Source: an uncultured Desulfovibrio sp. (GTDB lineage Bacteria; Desulfobacterota; Desulfovibrionia; Desulfovibrionales; Desulfovibrionaceae). Taken from it: DNA of 64,000 nt. The DNA lies in contig NZ_CALUWS010000001.1 in NCBI RefSeq assembly GCF_944324525.1, positions 62,001-126,000 of the forward strand, given 5' to 3'. The position numbers and the translations under genes are program-made. Each line of letters opens with the position of its first letter. The stretch's first letter is position 1. This document shows positions 57,654 through 64,000 of the stretch, piece by piece. Below the pieces are notes generated by a model, which had not been told where the DNA came from, ran no database searches, and was given only the letters and a program-made list of their open reading frames with translations.

Positions 57654-58693
57654 CAGCGCCTCCGCAGCATGATTCCGAAGAACGGCCCGCCCAAAAGGGA
57701 GGTGACGACGCCCACCGGCAGCTCTCGTCCGCCGTCCAGGATGCCGCGCGCCAGCACATCCGCCCACAGCAGGAGGATCCCGCCGCCAAAAAACGCGCCG
57801 ATCAGCAGGGGCGCATGGCGCACGCCCAGCCGCAGACGCAAGAGATGCGGCACCACAAGGCCCACAAAGCCTATAACGCCCGTCACGGCAACGCAACCCG
57901 CCGTCATGCAGCTTGCGCCGGCCAGCAGCCAGAAGCGGGCCCGTCCGACATGCAGGCCCACCTGCGCGGCCTGTTCGTCGCCCAGCGCCAGCACGTCCAG
58001 CGCCCGCCAGTGCAGCGCCACGGCCAGCAGCCCCGGGAGCAGCGTCAGCAGCAGCAGCGGCAGGGCCTGCCAGCCGCGCCCCTGCAGGCTGCCCATGATC
58101 CAGAAGACGATGCTGGTGACGGATTCCTCGTTGAGGGCCTTGATGAGGGCCACCAGCGCCCCCAGAAAGGCCGACATGGCGATGCCGGCCAGGATGACGG
58201 TCTCCCGCCGGAACCCGCCGTCTCCCCTGCCCAGCCAGAGCGTGCCGGCCAGCGCCAGCAGCGCGCCCAGGAGGGCGCACAGGGAAATGAGGCTCATGCC
58301 GTTGGCGCCCAGCCGGACGGTCAGGCCCAGCGAACCGCCCAGAGCGATGGCGATGCTCGCGCCGCAGGCCGCCCCGGAGGAGATGCCGAGGGTGAAGGGG
58401 TCGGCCAGCGGATTGCGCAGCACGCCCTGCAGGGCCACGCCGGCTACGGCCAGCGTGCCGCCGCACAGCAGGGCCAGCACGGCGCGGGAAAGCCGTATCT
58501 CGCTGATGACCGAGCGGGCCACGGGATCCACGGCGCTTTCCCCGAAACCGGCCATCCCGGCAAAGACGGACCAGATCTCGGGCAGCGTCAGCGAGACCGG
58601 CCCGCCGAGGCAGGACAACGGGACTGACGCCAGCCAGAACAGGACGATGCCGGCAAGCAGACCGGCGGGGGACAGGATGCGAGGACAGGACAT
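57653..58693 (-). CDS. FecCD-family ABC transporter permease
   Basis: 346 residues with about ten membrane helices. The FecCD pattern is clear: RLSRAVLALLCGGTLAVAGV, ALQGVLRNPLADPFTLGISS, GAACGASIAIALG, FWIMGSLQGRGWQALPLLLL, GVIGFVGLVVPHLLRLRLG and GRELPVGVVTSLLGGPFFGI. It forms the pore of an iron-chelate or corrinoid importer. The ATG at 58693 has CGGAG upstream. It follows the PgeF-like gene by 30 bases and overlaps the ATPase gene by one base. No TonB-dependent receptor is in the window. Confidence 0.94.
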   Translation of the reverse strand: MSCPRILSPAGLLAGIVLFWLASVPLSCLGGPVSLTLPEIWSVFAGMAGFGESAVDPVARSVISEIRLSRAVLALLCGGTLAVAGVALQGVLRNPLADPFTLGISSGAACGASIAIALGGSLGLTVRLGANGMSLISLCALLGALLALAGTLWLGRGDGGFRRETVILAGIAMSAFLGALVALIKALNEESVTSIVFWIMGSLQGRGWQALPLLLLTLLPGLLAVALHWRALDVLALGDEQAAQVGLHVGRARFWLLAGASCMTAGCVAVTGVIGFVGLVVPHLLRLRLGVRHAPLLIGAFFGGGILLLWADVLARGILDGGRELPVGVVTSLLGGPFFGIMLRRR

Positions 58694-58723
58694 GCGTATC
58701 CGCTCCGTGGAAAGTGGCGGGCC

Positions 58724-59476
58724 TCAGCCTTCCCGCCGCCAGATGAGGCTTGCCTGCCGCCCGGAGGCCGGGTGGTGGCGATGGGAGAAACAGAGCCGGG
58801 GATTGCTGGCCGTGCAGATGTCCACCCCGAAGATATGACGGGACAAGAGACCGGCCTCCATCAGCTGGTGACGGGTCAGGCCCCAGAGATCCACGGTCCG
58901 GCTCTCGGGCTGGAACCACGGCCGGAAGTCCGCTCCCCATTCCGTGTCGAAATGGATGAACTCCGCCCGGGCCGGGCCGAGACTCGGCCCGCGCACCGCC
59001 ATGATGTCTCGCGGAGAAAGATGGTAACGCTCGCAGAAGCGCCGTACGGCCGACTGCGGGAAGCCGCAGCGGTTGCCCCGCCAGCCCACATGCAGGGCGG
59101 CGATGTGCCGTCCGTCCGCATGCGCCAGCAGGATGGGCTGACAGTCCGCCGTCTTGATGCACAGGGGCAGATCGGGCCTGTCGGTGGCCATGCCGTCCCC
59201 TTCCGCCACGGGCTGCGCATCCGCGGCGACAGGTTCGGGATCGAAAAGCAGGCCGTCGCCGTGCACCTGGCGCAATTCCGCCCAGCGTTCGATATGCAGC
59301 CGGGCGGCCAGTCCGCGCCGGGCGGCCAGCACGTTTTCCGCCGTATCGCTCCGCACGGCAAAGGAGATGTTGCCGCCGGAGGCGGGAAGCTCCGGCACGG
59401 GGTCCCGCCGCAGCTGGAAGGCGCAGCCGACCTGCGGCAGACCGGGAAAATGGAAGGCGATCACGTTCACAGACAT
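58724..59476 (-). CDS. pgeF: PgeF/YfiH-type peptidoglycan editing factor (laccase-domain protein)
   Basis: 250 residues. Metal-site motifs: AELRQVHGDGLLFD (His), LCIKTADCQPILLAHADG (TADC with Cys) and AALHVGWRGNRCGFPQ (His, WRG). Formerly called polyphenol oxidase or laccase-domain protein; PgeF is a cytoplasmic amidase that removes wrong L-Ser from UDP-MurNAc precursors, and related enzymes act on nucleosides. The ATG at 59476 overlaps the end of the 5-FCL gene by 10 bases, so the two are co-translated. Position ahead of ABC importer genes does not suggest a transport role. Confidence 0.88.
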   Translation of the reverse strand: MSVNVIAFHFPGLPQVGCAFQLRRDPVPELPASGGNISFAVRSDTAENVLAARRGLAARLHIERWAELRQVHGDGLLFDPEPVAADAQPVAEGDGMATDRPDLPLCIKTADCQPILLAHADGRHIAALHVGWRGNRCGFPQSAVRRFCERYHLSPRDIMAVRGPSLGPARAEFIHFDTEWGADFRPWFQPESRTVDLWGLTRHQLMEAGLLSRHIFGVDICTASNPRLCFSHRHHPASGRQASLIWRREG

Positions 59477-60087
59477 AGCCACTCCCTGTCCGTACAGATA
59501 TGGGTCATGCGCTCGTCCCACGGTTCGGCGGGCAGCGCATCCTGGAGCTGGCAGTGGAAGCACAGCCCCACAAAGGGGCGGGGGCCGGCGTCGCCGCCCT
59601 GTGCGCGCACGCCGGAAAGGAAGCGGTCATAATAGCCGCCGCCGAAGCCCAGCCGCCTGCCCTGCCGGTCAAAGGCCAGACCGGGCACGATGAAGATGTC
59701 CGGCCGGAAGGCCGCTCCCGCCGCGTCCGGCCCGAAGCCCGGCAGGCTGTCCAGCGGTTCCAGCAGCTGGAAGGGGCCGGGCCGCAGCTCGTCCCGTCCG
59801 CCTACCGCCACGAAGTCCATGAGACCATACTGCTGCCGGACGCGGGGCAGATAGAGCGTCTTCCCCGCCTGCCAGGCGGCATCCAGCAGAGGGGCCGTAT
59901 CCAGCTCGTCCGGCAGGGAGACATAGAGGGCGACGCTGCGCGCCTGCCGCCAGAGAGGAGACGCCAGCAGGTGGGCGTGCGCCCGCGCCGCAAGCTCTTC
60001 GCCCCGCGTGGCGGCGACCTCCCGGCGCAGCCGCCGCAGCCGCGCGCGCAGGACTTTTTTTTGTTCCGGTAAAGAGGTGGCGGACAT
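59467..60087 (-). CDS. 5-formyltetrahydrofolate cyclo-ligase
   Basis: 206 residues. Lys/Arg-rich helix (SLPEQKKVLRARLRRLRREV), SVALYVSLPDELDTAPLLDA, TLYLPRVRQQ, and the signature FDRQGRRLGFGGGYYDRFLS are those of the 5-FCL family (YgfA/MTHFS). It converts 5-formyl-THF to 5,10-methenyl-THF with ATP. The ATG at 60087 gives the expected length. It is the first gene of the minus-strand run that continues with pgeF and the importer. A divergent metallophosphoesterase starts 70 bases away on the other strand, so both promoters share that short gap. Confidence 0.92.
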   Translation of the reverse strand: MSATSLPEQKKVLRARLRRLRREVAATRGEELAARAHAHLLASPLWRQARSVALYVSLPDELDTAPLLDAAWQAGKTLYLPRVRQQYGLMDFVAVGGRDELRPGPFQLLEPLDSLPGFGPDAAGAAFRPDIFIVPGLAFDRQGRRLGFGGGYYDRFLSGVRAQGGDAGPRPFVGLCFHCQLQDALPAEPWDERMTHICTDREWLCL

Positions 60088-60157
60088 AGTGCTTTCCTTG
60101 TGGCGTAAAATATGGCACAGTCTTCGGCGTTGCAAGCCTAACAAAGGAAGTGTGACC

Positions 60158-60853
60158 ATGCCAAGCCTCACCAAGCAGGATTATCTCTGGATCGCCGTAG
60201 GCGACATACACGACGATGCGGCGTGCTTTGCCCGTATCCCCGAACTGGCGCAGGCCGACGGGATCATCGTGACCGGCGATCTGACCATTACCGGCGGCGC
60301 CAAGCAGGCCGAGCTCGTGATGGATGTCCTGTGGCGGCACTGCCCCGTGGTGTGGGCGCAGATCGGCAATATGGACCGGCCCGAGGTGGATGCCTGGCTG
60401 AGCGAGAAGGGATGCAACCTGCATACCCGCGTACAGGAACTGACGCCGGATATCGCCCTGTTCGGGGTGGGCGGATCGACCTTCACCCCCTTCGGGACGC
60501 CCAGCGAGTTCCCGGAAGCCAGCTTCTCGGAATGGCTCAATGCCTGCTGGCAGCGGGCGCGCGTGTATCCGCACACCATCCTCGTGTCCCATAACCCGCC
60601 CAAGGATACGGCCTGCGACGTCATTCCCGGCGATGTGCATGTGGGCTCCACGGCGGTGCGCGAATTTCTGGAAGAAGCTCAGCCGGAGCTCTGCCTGTGC
60701 GGACACATCCATGAGGCGCGGGCCATCGACCGCGTGGGGCGTACGCTGGTGGTCAATCCCGGCGCGCTGGCTCAGGGCGGCTATGTGGTCGTGCGCAGCA
60801 ACGACGGCCAGCTTTCCGCCGAACTCTGCCGCCTCGATCCGCAGGAAGACTAG
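60158..60853 (+). CDS. Metallophosphoesterase (calcineurin-like)
   Basis: 231 residues. The five motifs are visible: YLWIAVGDIHDDAACF (DxH), GIIVTGDLTITGGA (GD), AQIGNMDRPEVDAWL (GNMD, a variant of GNHD), HTILVSHNPPKDTACDV (SHNPP), and LCLCGHIHEARAID (GHxH). It is a cytoplasmic phosphodiesterase or phosphatase; substrate unknown. The ATG at 60158 has AAGGAA eight bases upstream and removes a false Arg-rich extension. It is divergent from the 5-FCL operon. A terminator-like hairpin about 200 bases downstream may end its transcript. Confidence 0.88.
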   Translation: MPSLTKQDYLWIAVGDIHDDAACFARIPELAQADGIIVTGDLTITGGAKQAELVMDVLWRHCPVVWAQIGNMDRPEVDAWLSEKGCNLHTRVQELTPDIALFGVGGSTFTPFGTPSEFPEASFSEWLNACWQRARVYPHTILVSHNPPKDTACDVIPGDVHVGSTAVREFLEEAQPELCLCGHIHEARAIDRVGRTLVVNPGALAQGGYVVVRSNDGQLSAELCRLDPQED

Positions 60854-61049
60854 GCGGCCGCGGGCCGCTCAAGGCCATCCCGCCGCGTTTGCGGTCGCCG
60901 CTTGGGGGTGGCGGCCGGCATCGCGTGCCGCAGGCATGTTGACGGTAAATTTCGGGACGCCGGGCCGTATGCTCTGCTCCCTCTTCCGCCGGAGATCTTT
61001 CGCGCGGATGATGCTATTTTGACAGACAGCCCTCTCGACGCTGGCGCGG

Positions 61050-61083
61050 GCCCCCGCCGGAACTTCCGGCGGCAAGGGCTTTT
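61050..61083 (+). terminator. GC-rich hairpin with short T-run between the phosphoesterase and RNase genes
   Basis: GCCC plus CCGCCGGAA pair with TTCCGGCGG plus GGGC, followed by TTTT. It may terminate the metallophosphoesterase transcript or form part of the RNase E/G leader. The rest of 60854-61196 shows no gene. Confidence 0.5.
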
Positions 61084-61166
61084 CGCAGCCGCGGACCGCC
61101 CGTGCGGCCTGTCCGCTTTCAGGGAGAGACTTTTCTCCGTCCGTACGATGGCTGCAAACTTTTTTT

Positions 61167-61183
61167 GACTGCGGTCCGCAGTC
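61167..61183 (+). promoter_or_regulatory. Small perfect hairpin just upstream of the RNase E/G ribosome site
   Basis: GACTGCGG (61167-61174) and CCGCAGTC (61176-61183) pair, and the AAGGA ribosome site begins three to four bases later. A run of seven T lies just before it. The placement would let the stem influence translation or RNase E/G feedback, as E. coli rne leader hairpins do. Confidence 0.45.
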
Positions 61184-61196
61184 CATAAGGAATGGT

Positions 61197-63881
61197 ATGA
61201 CATCCCATCAGGAAAAGCCTGAAGGAAGCGAGACCCTCGCTGCCGATACATCTCCCACCTTTGTTCCCGCCGCGGCTCCCGCCGCCGACACCCCGGAAGT
61301 TCCTCCCTCGTCCGCGCGCCGTACGGCACGCAGCTCCCGCCGTTCCGGCGATGCCGCCGAAGCGGCTGCCACCCCGCGCAAGCGCCGCAGCCGCCGGGCC
61401 GCCGATGCGGCGGAAGATGCGGTAGCGGCGATGGCCCCCGGTCTGGAGGCGGAAGCCGCCGCATCCTCTCCCGATCCCCTGACCGATGCGCCCAAAAAGA
61501 CGTCCCCGGCACGAAAGAGCCGCAAGACGGGCGCAGCCCGTGCCGCCGGAGATGCCGGAGCCGAGACCGCCTCTTCCGCTGAGCAGGCCGGCCCGGTCGA
61601 GACGGCCGGTGCGGAAGGCGACGCCGCGCCCGCGTCCAGGTCGCGTACCCGGGGACGCAAGCGGACGCTGGCCGCCACCTCTGCGGAGGGGGCTGTGCCG
61701 GAAGAGGGAAGCGTTCCTTCATCCGTTGCGGAAGCTGCGGAAAAGGAGGCTGCCCCCGCTGAAGAAGGCGCGGCGGCCACTCCCCGGCGTACGGCGCGCA
61801 GCGGACGCGGTAGGAAAAAGACGGCGGCGGAGGCGGACGGGCAGGCCGTCGAGGCCCGGGAACAGCGGACCACGGCTGACGCGCCTTCGTCCGAGGGCGA
61901 AGCGACCGACGATGGAGCCGCTCCCGCTTCCCGCAAGACGTCCTCTCGCGGCAGGAAGCGCGGCAGCGCGGCGGAAGCGGCAGCGCCGGCAGCCGCCCCG
62001 GAGGCTGTGCTTGCCCTGGAGCAGCAGGATATCCTCCCGCCCGCCGTGCAGGAAAAAAGCCGCGTCCCCGCCCTGCGGGAAGAGGCCCTGCCGGTCCCTG
62101 TCCCCGCCGGCGCGGACACGGAGACGGCGGGAACGGAGCCGGCGAAAGACGCCGGGGACGCCGCGGCTTCCGCCGGTACGGAAGAGGAAGGGACGCGCCG
62201 CAAGAGCCGCCGCGGACGGCGGGGCGGCCGGGGACGCAACCGCAAGAACCGTCAGGCTGGCGAGGCTGCGGAAACGCCCTCGCTGAGCGATATTTTTGCC
62301 GGGGAAGACGCGGCGGAAGACGCCCCCTCCCCTGCCGGCGAGGCGGAGGACGCCGAAGAAGGCGCGGAGATCGCCGAACCGGTCAAGAAGGGCGGCGTCC
62401 GCGCGGCGGCGGTCAAGGCCAGAGCGGCATCCTCCACGGGGCGGCAGCGCATGTTCATCAGCATCCTTCCCGGCGAGCAGGTGGAAGTCGCCCTGTCCGA
62501 GGAAGGCGTGCTGCTGGAATACTACCTTGACATGCTGCATCAGAAGAAGCTCAAGGGCAATATCTACAAGGGCGTCATCCACAATATCGACACCAACCTG
62601 CAGGCGGCTTTCGTCAGCTACGGCGCGGGCAAGAACGGCTTTTTGCAGATCGACGAGGTGCACCCCGAATACTGGCTGACCCATCATGAACCGGCCAAGG
62701 GCAAGAAGTACCCGCCCATCCAAAAGGTGCTCAAGGCCGGACAGGAAGTGCTCGTGCAGGTCGTCAAGGAGCCCAACGGCAGCAAGGGGGCCTTCCTCAC
62801 CACCTGGCTGTCGCTGGCCGGACGCTTCCTCGTGCTGACGCCCGGTCAGGAACAGATCGGCGTCTCGCGCAAGGTGGACAATGACGAGGAACGGGCCCGG
62901 CTGCGCGAGATGATGAACGGCATCGACCCCGGCGAGGGGCTGGGCGTCATCGTCCGCACGGTGAGCGCGGGGGTCACCAAGACGATCCTGCGCAGCGACC
63001 TGCAATACCTCAAGCGCGTCTGGAAGGACATCCGCAAGAAGGCGACAGAAGTGACGGCCCCGGCCCTCATCCATGAGGAGCCCGGCCTGCCGGAACGGGC
63101 CGTGCGCGACTACCTGACCGACGACGTGTGCGAGATATGGGTGGATAACGAGGCGCTGGCCGACAGCATCCGCGATACGGTGAGCCAGCTCTTCCCGCGC
63201 AAGAAGGATCTGGTGCGCCTGCATTCGGACACGCGGCATACCCTGTGGGAGCGTTTCAACCTGCGCCGTCAGCTCGACCAGATCTATTCCCGCGAGGTGA
63301 CCCTGCCCTCGGGCGGGCGGCTGGTCTTTGACCAGACGGAAGCCCTCATGGCCGTGGACATCAACTCCGGCAAGATCTCCGGCAAGGTCAACTTCGAGTC
63401 CATGGCCTTCAAGACCAATGTGGAAGCGGCGGAGACCATCGCCCGTCAGCTCAAGCTGCGCGACATCGGCGGACAGGTGGTCATCGACTTCATCGAGATG
63501 CGCGACCGCAAGCATATCCTGGAAGTGGAGAAGACCCTGCGCACGGCCATGAAGAATGATCGCGCCCGGCACGATGTGGGCCGCATGAGTTCTTTCGGGC
63601 TGCTGGAGCTGGTGCGGCAGCGCATGGGGTCCTCGGCGCTGGCCATCAGCATGGAGCCCTGCCCGCACTGCAACGGTACCGGCCAGCGGCGCAATCGCGA
63701 GTGGCAGGCCCTGCAGGCCCTGCGCGAACTGCGCAGCCTGCTGCGTTCCTGCCAGGAGGAGCGGCTGCGCTTTGAGACCACCGCCGAAGTGGGCATGTAT
63801 CTGCTCAACCACAAGCGGGATACCCTGCGCGATATGGAAAACAGCTTCGGCAAGAGCATCGAGATATGCCTGCGTCCGTAA
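61197..63881 (+). CDS. Ribonuclease E/G family endoribonuclease with long N-terminal extension
   Basis: 894 residues. Residues 1-418 are Ala/Glu/Arg-rich, low-complexity and look disordered, with repeated basic motifs (RRTARSSRRSGDAAEA, TPRRTARSGRGRKKTA, KSRRGRRGGRGRNRKNRQ). The catalytic part starts at MFISILPGEQVEVALSEEG; it has the S1 domain, the DNase I-like domain with catalytic Asp721 (AVDINSGKISG) and Asp764 (VVIDFIEMRDRKH), and the zinc-link CPHCNGTG at 822. E. coli RNase E has its disordered scaffold at the C-terminus, so the layout is reversed here. AAGGA six bases before the ATG. queH begins inside its last codons. Confidence 0.93.
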   Translation: MTSHQEKPEGSETLAADTSPTFVPAAAPAADTPEVPPSSARRTARSSRRSGDAAEAAATPRKRRSRRAADAAEDAVAAMAPGLEAEAAASSPDPLTDAPKKTSPARKSRKTGAARAAGDAGAETASSAEQAGPVETAGAEGDAAPASRSRTRGRKRTLAATSAEGAVPEEGSVPSSVAEAAEKEAAPAEEGAAATPRRTARSGRGRKKTAAEADGQAVEAREQRTTADAPSSEGEATDDGAAPASRKTSSRGRKRGSAAEAAAPAAAPEAVLALEQQDILPPAVQEKSRVPALREEALPVPVPAGADTETAGTEPAKDAGDAAASAGTEEEGTRRKSRRGRRGGRGRNRKNRQAGEAAETPSLSDIFAGEDAAEDAPSPAGEAEDAEEGAEIAEPVKKGGVRAAAVKARAASSTGRQRMFISILPGEQVEVALSEEGVLLEYYLDMLHQKKLKGNIYKGVIHNIDTNLQAAFVSYGAGKNGFLQIDEVHPEYWLTHHEPAKGKKYPPIQKVLKAGQEVLVQVVKEPNGSKGAFLTTWLSLAGRFLVLTPGQEQIGVSRKVDNDEERARLREMMNGIDPGEGLGVIVRTVSAGVTKTILRSDLQYLKRVWKDIRKKATEVTAPALIHEEPGLPERAVRDYLTDDVCEIWVDNEALADSIRDTVSQLFPRKKDLVRLHSDTRHTLWERFNLRRQLDQIYSREVTLPSGGRLVFDQTEALMAVDINSGKISGKVNFESMAFKTNVEAAETIARQLKLRDIGGQVVIDFIEMRDRKHILEVEKTLRTAMKNDRARHDVGRMSSFGLLELVRQRMGSSALAISMEPCPHCNGTGQRRNREWQALQALRELRSLLRSCQEERLRFETTAEVGMYLLNHKRDTLRDMENSFGKSIEICLRP

Positions 63882-64000
63882 CGCCTCCTGCCGCCAACAG
63901 CCTGCTTTTGCACGTCTGCTGCGGGCCCTGCTCCATCATGCCGGTGCAGCGCCTGCAGGAGGCGGGCTATGCGGTGACGGCCTGGTTCATGAATCCCAAT
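63866..64000 (+). CDS. queH: Epoxyqueuosine reductase QueH (partial, N-terminus)
   Basis: The ATG at 63866 overlaps the last 16 bases of the RNase gene and opens MPASVTPPAANSLLLHVCCG, then PCSIMPVQRLQEAGYAVTAW up to the end of the window. The HVCCGPCS motif is the signature of QueH (DUF208), which reduces epoxyqueuosine to queuosine in tRNA with an iron-sulfur cluster, in organisms that lack QueG. Only 45 residues are visible. The overlap suggests coupling with the RNase gene. Confidence 0.85.
   Translation, partial: MPASVTPPAANSLLLHVCCGPCSIMPVQRLQEAGYAVTAWFMNPN

Noticed and set aside
56781..59162. A 793-codon minus-strand frame spanning the permease and ATPase genes
   Set aside because: Only its last 290 codons encode a real protein (the ATPase). 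The upstream part is a wrong frame of the permease and pgeF genes.

Overview
The window looks like a piece of core chromosome from a high-GC, Gram-negative, anaerobic member of the Desulfovibrionaceae (Desulfovibrio in the broad sense). This is an inference from gene content and gene order: a MEP-pathway cluster with xseAB and an M23 peptidase, hemA next to a cytochrome c assembly-type membrane protein and a precorrin-2 dehydrogenase, a DegP/S1 pair, an Mn-dependent pyrophosphatase, RicT, and an RNase E/G followed by QueH. I see no prophage, CRISPR array, intact transposase, rRNA or plasmid function. There is one tRNA (CAT anticodon).

Layout. 1-3400: end of an upstream gene, a repeat region, ychF, and a three-gene minus-strand cluster with two FlgO-like outer-membrane proteins. 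3770-12180: one tightly coupled plus-strand run, ispG-proS-xseA-M23 peptidase-xseB-ispA-dxs, ended by a strong terminator. 12420-16710: minus-strand tilS, then the run met8-like, ccsA/hemX-like, hemA and a small unknown gene (siroheme/heme precursor supply). 16840-19360: a GT9 heptosyltransferase and a CgeB-type glycosyltransferase. 19830-24930: a small unknown gene, a receiver-TPR protein, a membrane protein and a CpoB/YbgF-like lipoprotein. 24940-28530: dprA, xerD-like recombinase, ppaC. 28650-32760: rhomboid protease, rpmB, a Cys-rich unknown, an unusual lower-GC patch, and an RluB-type pseudouridine synthase with a long extra N-terminus. 33190-40620: pgm, a small unknown, degP, an S1-domain protein, mtgA, tRNA-CAT, uppP (all minus). 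40780-46330: a small unknown, metG and ricT (minus), an HD-domain protein, a phosphofructokinase. 46340-52670: addA-addB recombination nuclease pair. 53000-55180: a nitronate monooxygenase-like flavoprotein and two unknowns. 55916-60087: a five-gene minus-strand run of 5-FCL, PgeF/YfiH and a FecBCD-type ABC importer. 60158 to the end: a metallophosphoesterase, RNase E/G with a 418-residue disordered N-terminus, and the start of queH.

Most of the window is ordinary housekeeping. The unusual signals lie between and at the ends of genes. Two dispersed intergenic repeat families recur. Family 1 is a GC-rich, hairpin-forming, MITE-like element of about 270 bp whose ends read GCCTGTTG or similar; two copies start exactly after the TAG stop codon of the preceding gene, and one of them is flanked on both sides by CTAG. 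Family 2 is a roughly 80-150 bp element bounded by AGAGC/GCTCT motifs; one copy supplies the last codons and the stop codon of tilS. A run of four back-to-back hairpins follows a family 2 copy near 55700. Other points of interest are a receiver-like domain with Glu at the usual phospho-Asp position, N-terminal basic/disordered extensions on two RNA enzymes, a hairpin-rich leader before the RNase E/G gene, and a lower-GC patch (30784-31346) with a small ORF, an A+T palindrome and a perfect 33-bp tandem repeat.

Start codons were chosen from visible Shine-Dalgarno spacing and family N-termini; uncertain cases are noted. All family assignments are from reading the translations, without database searches.
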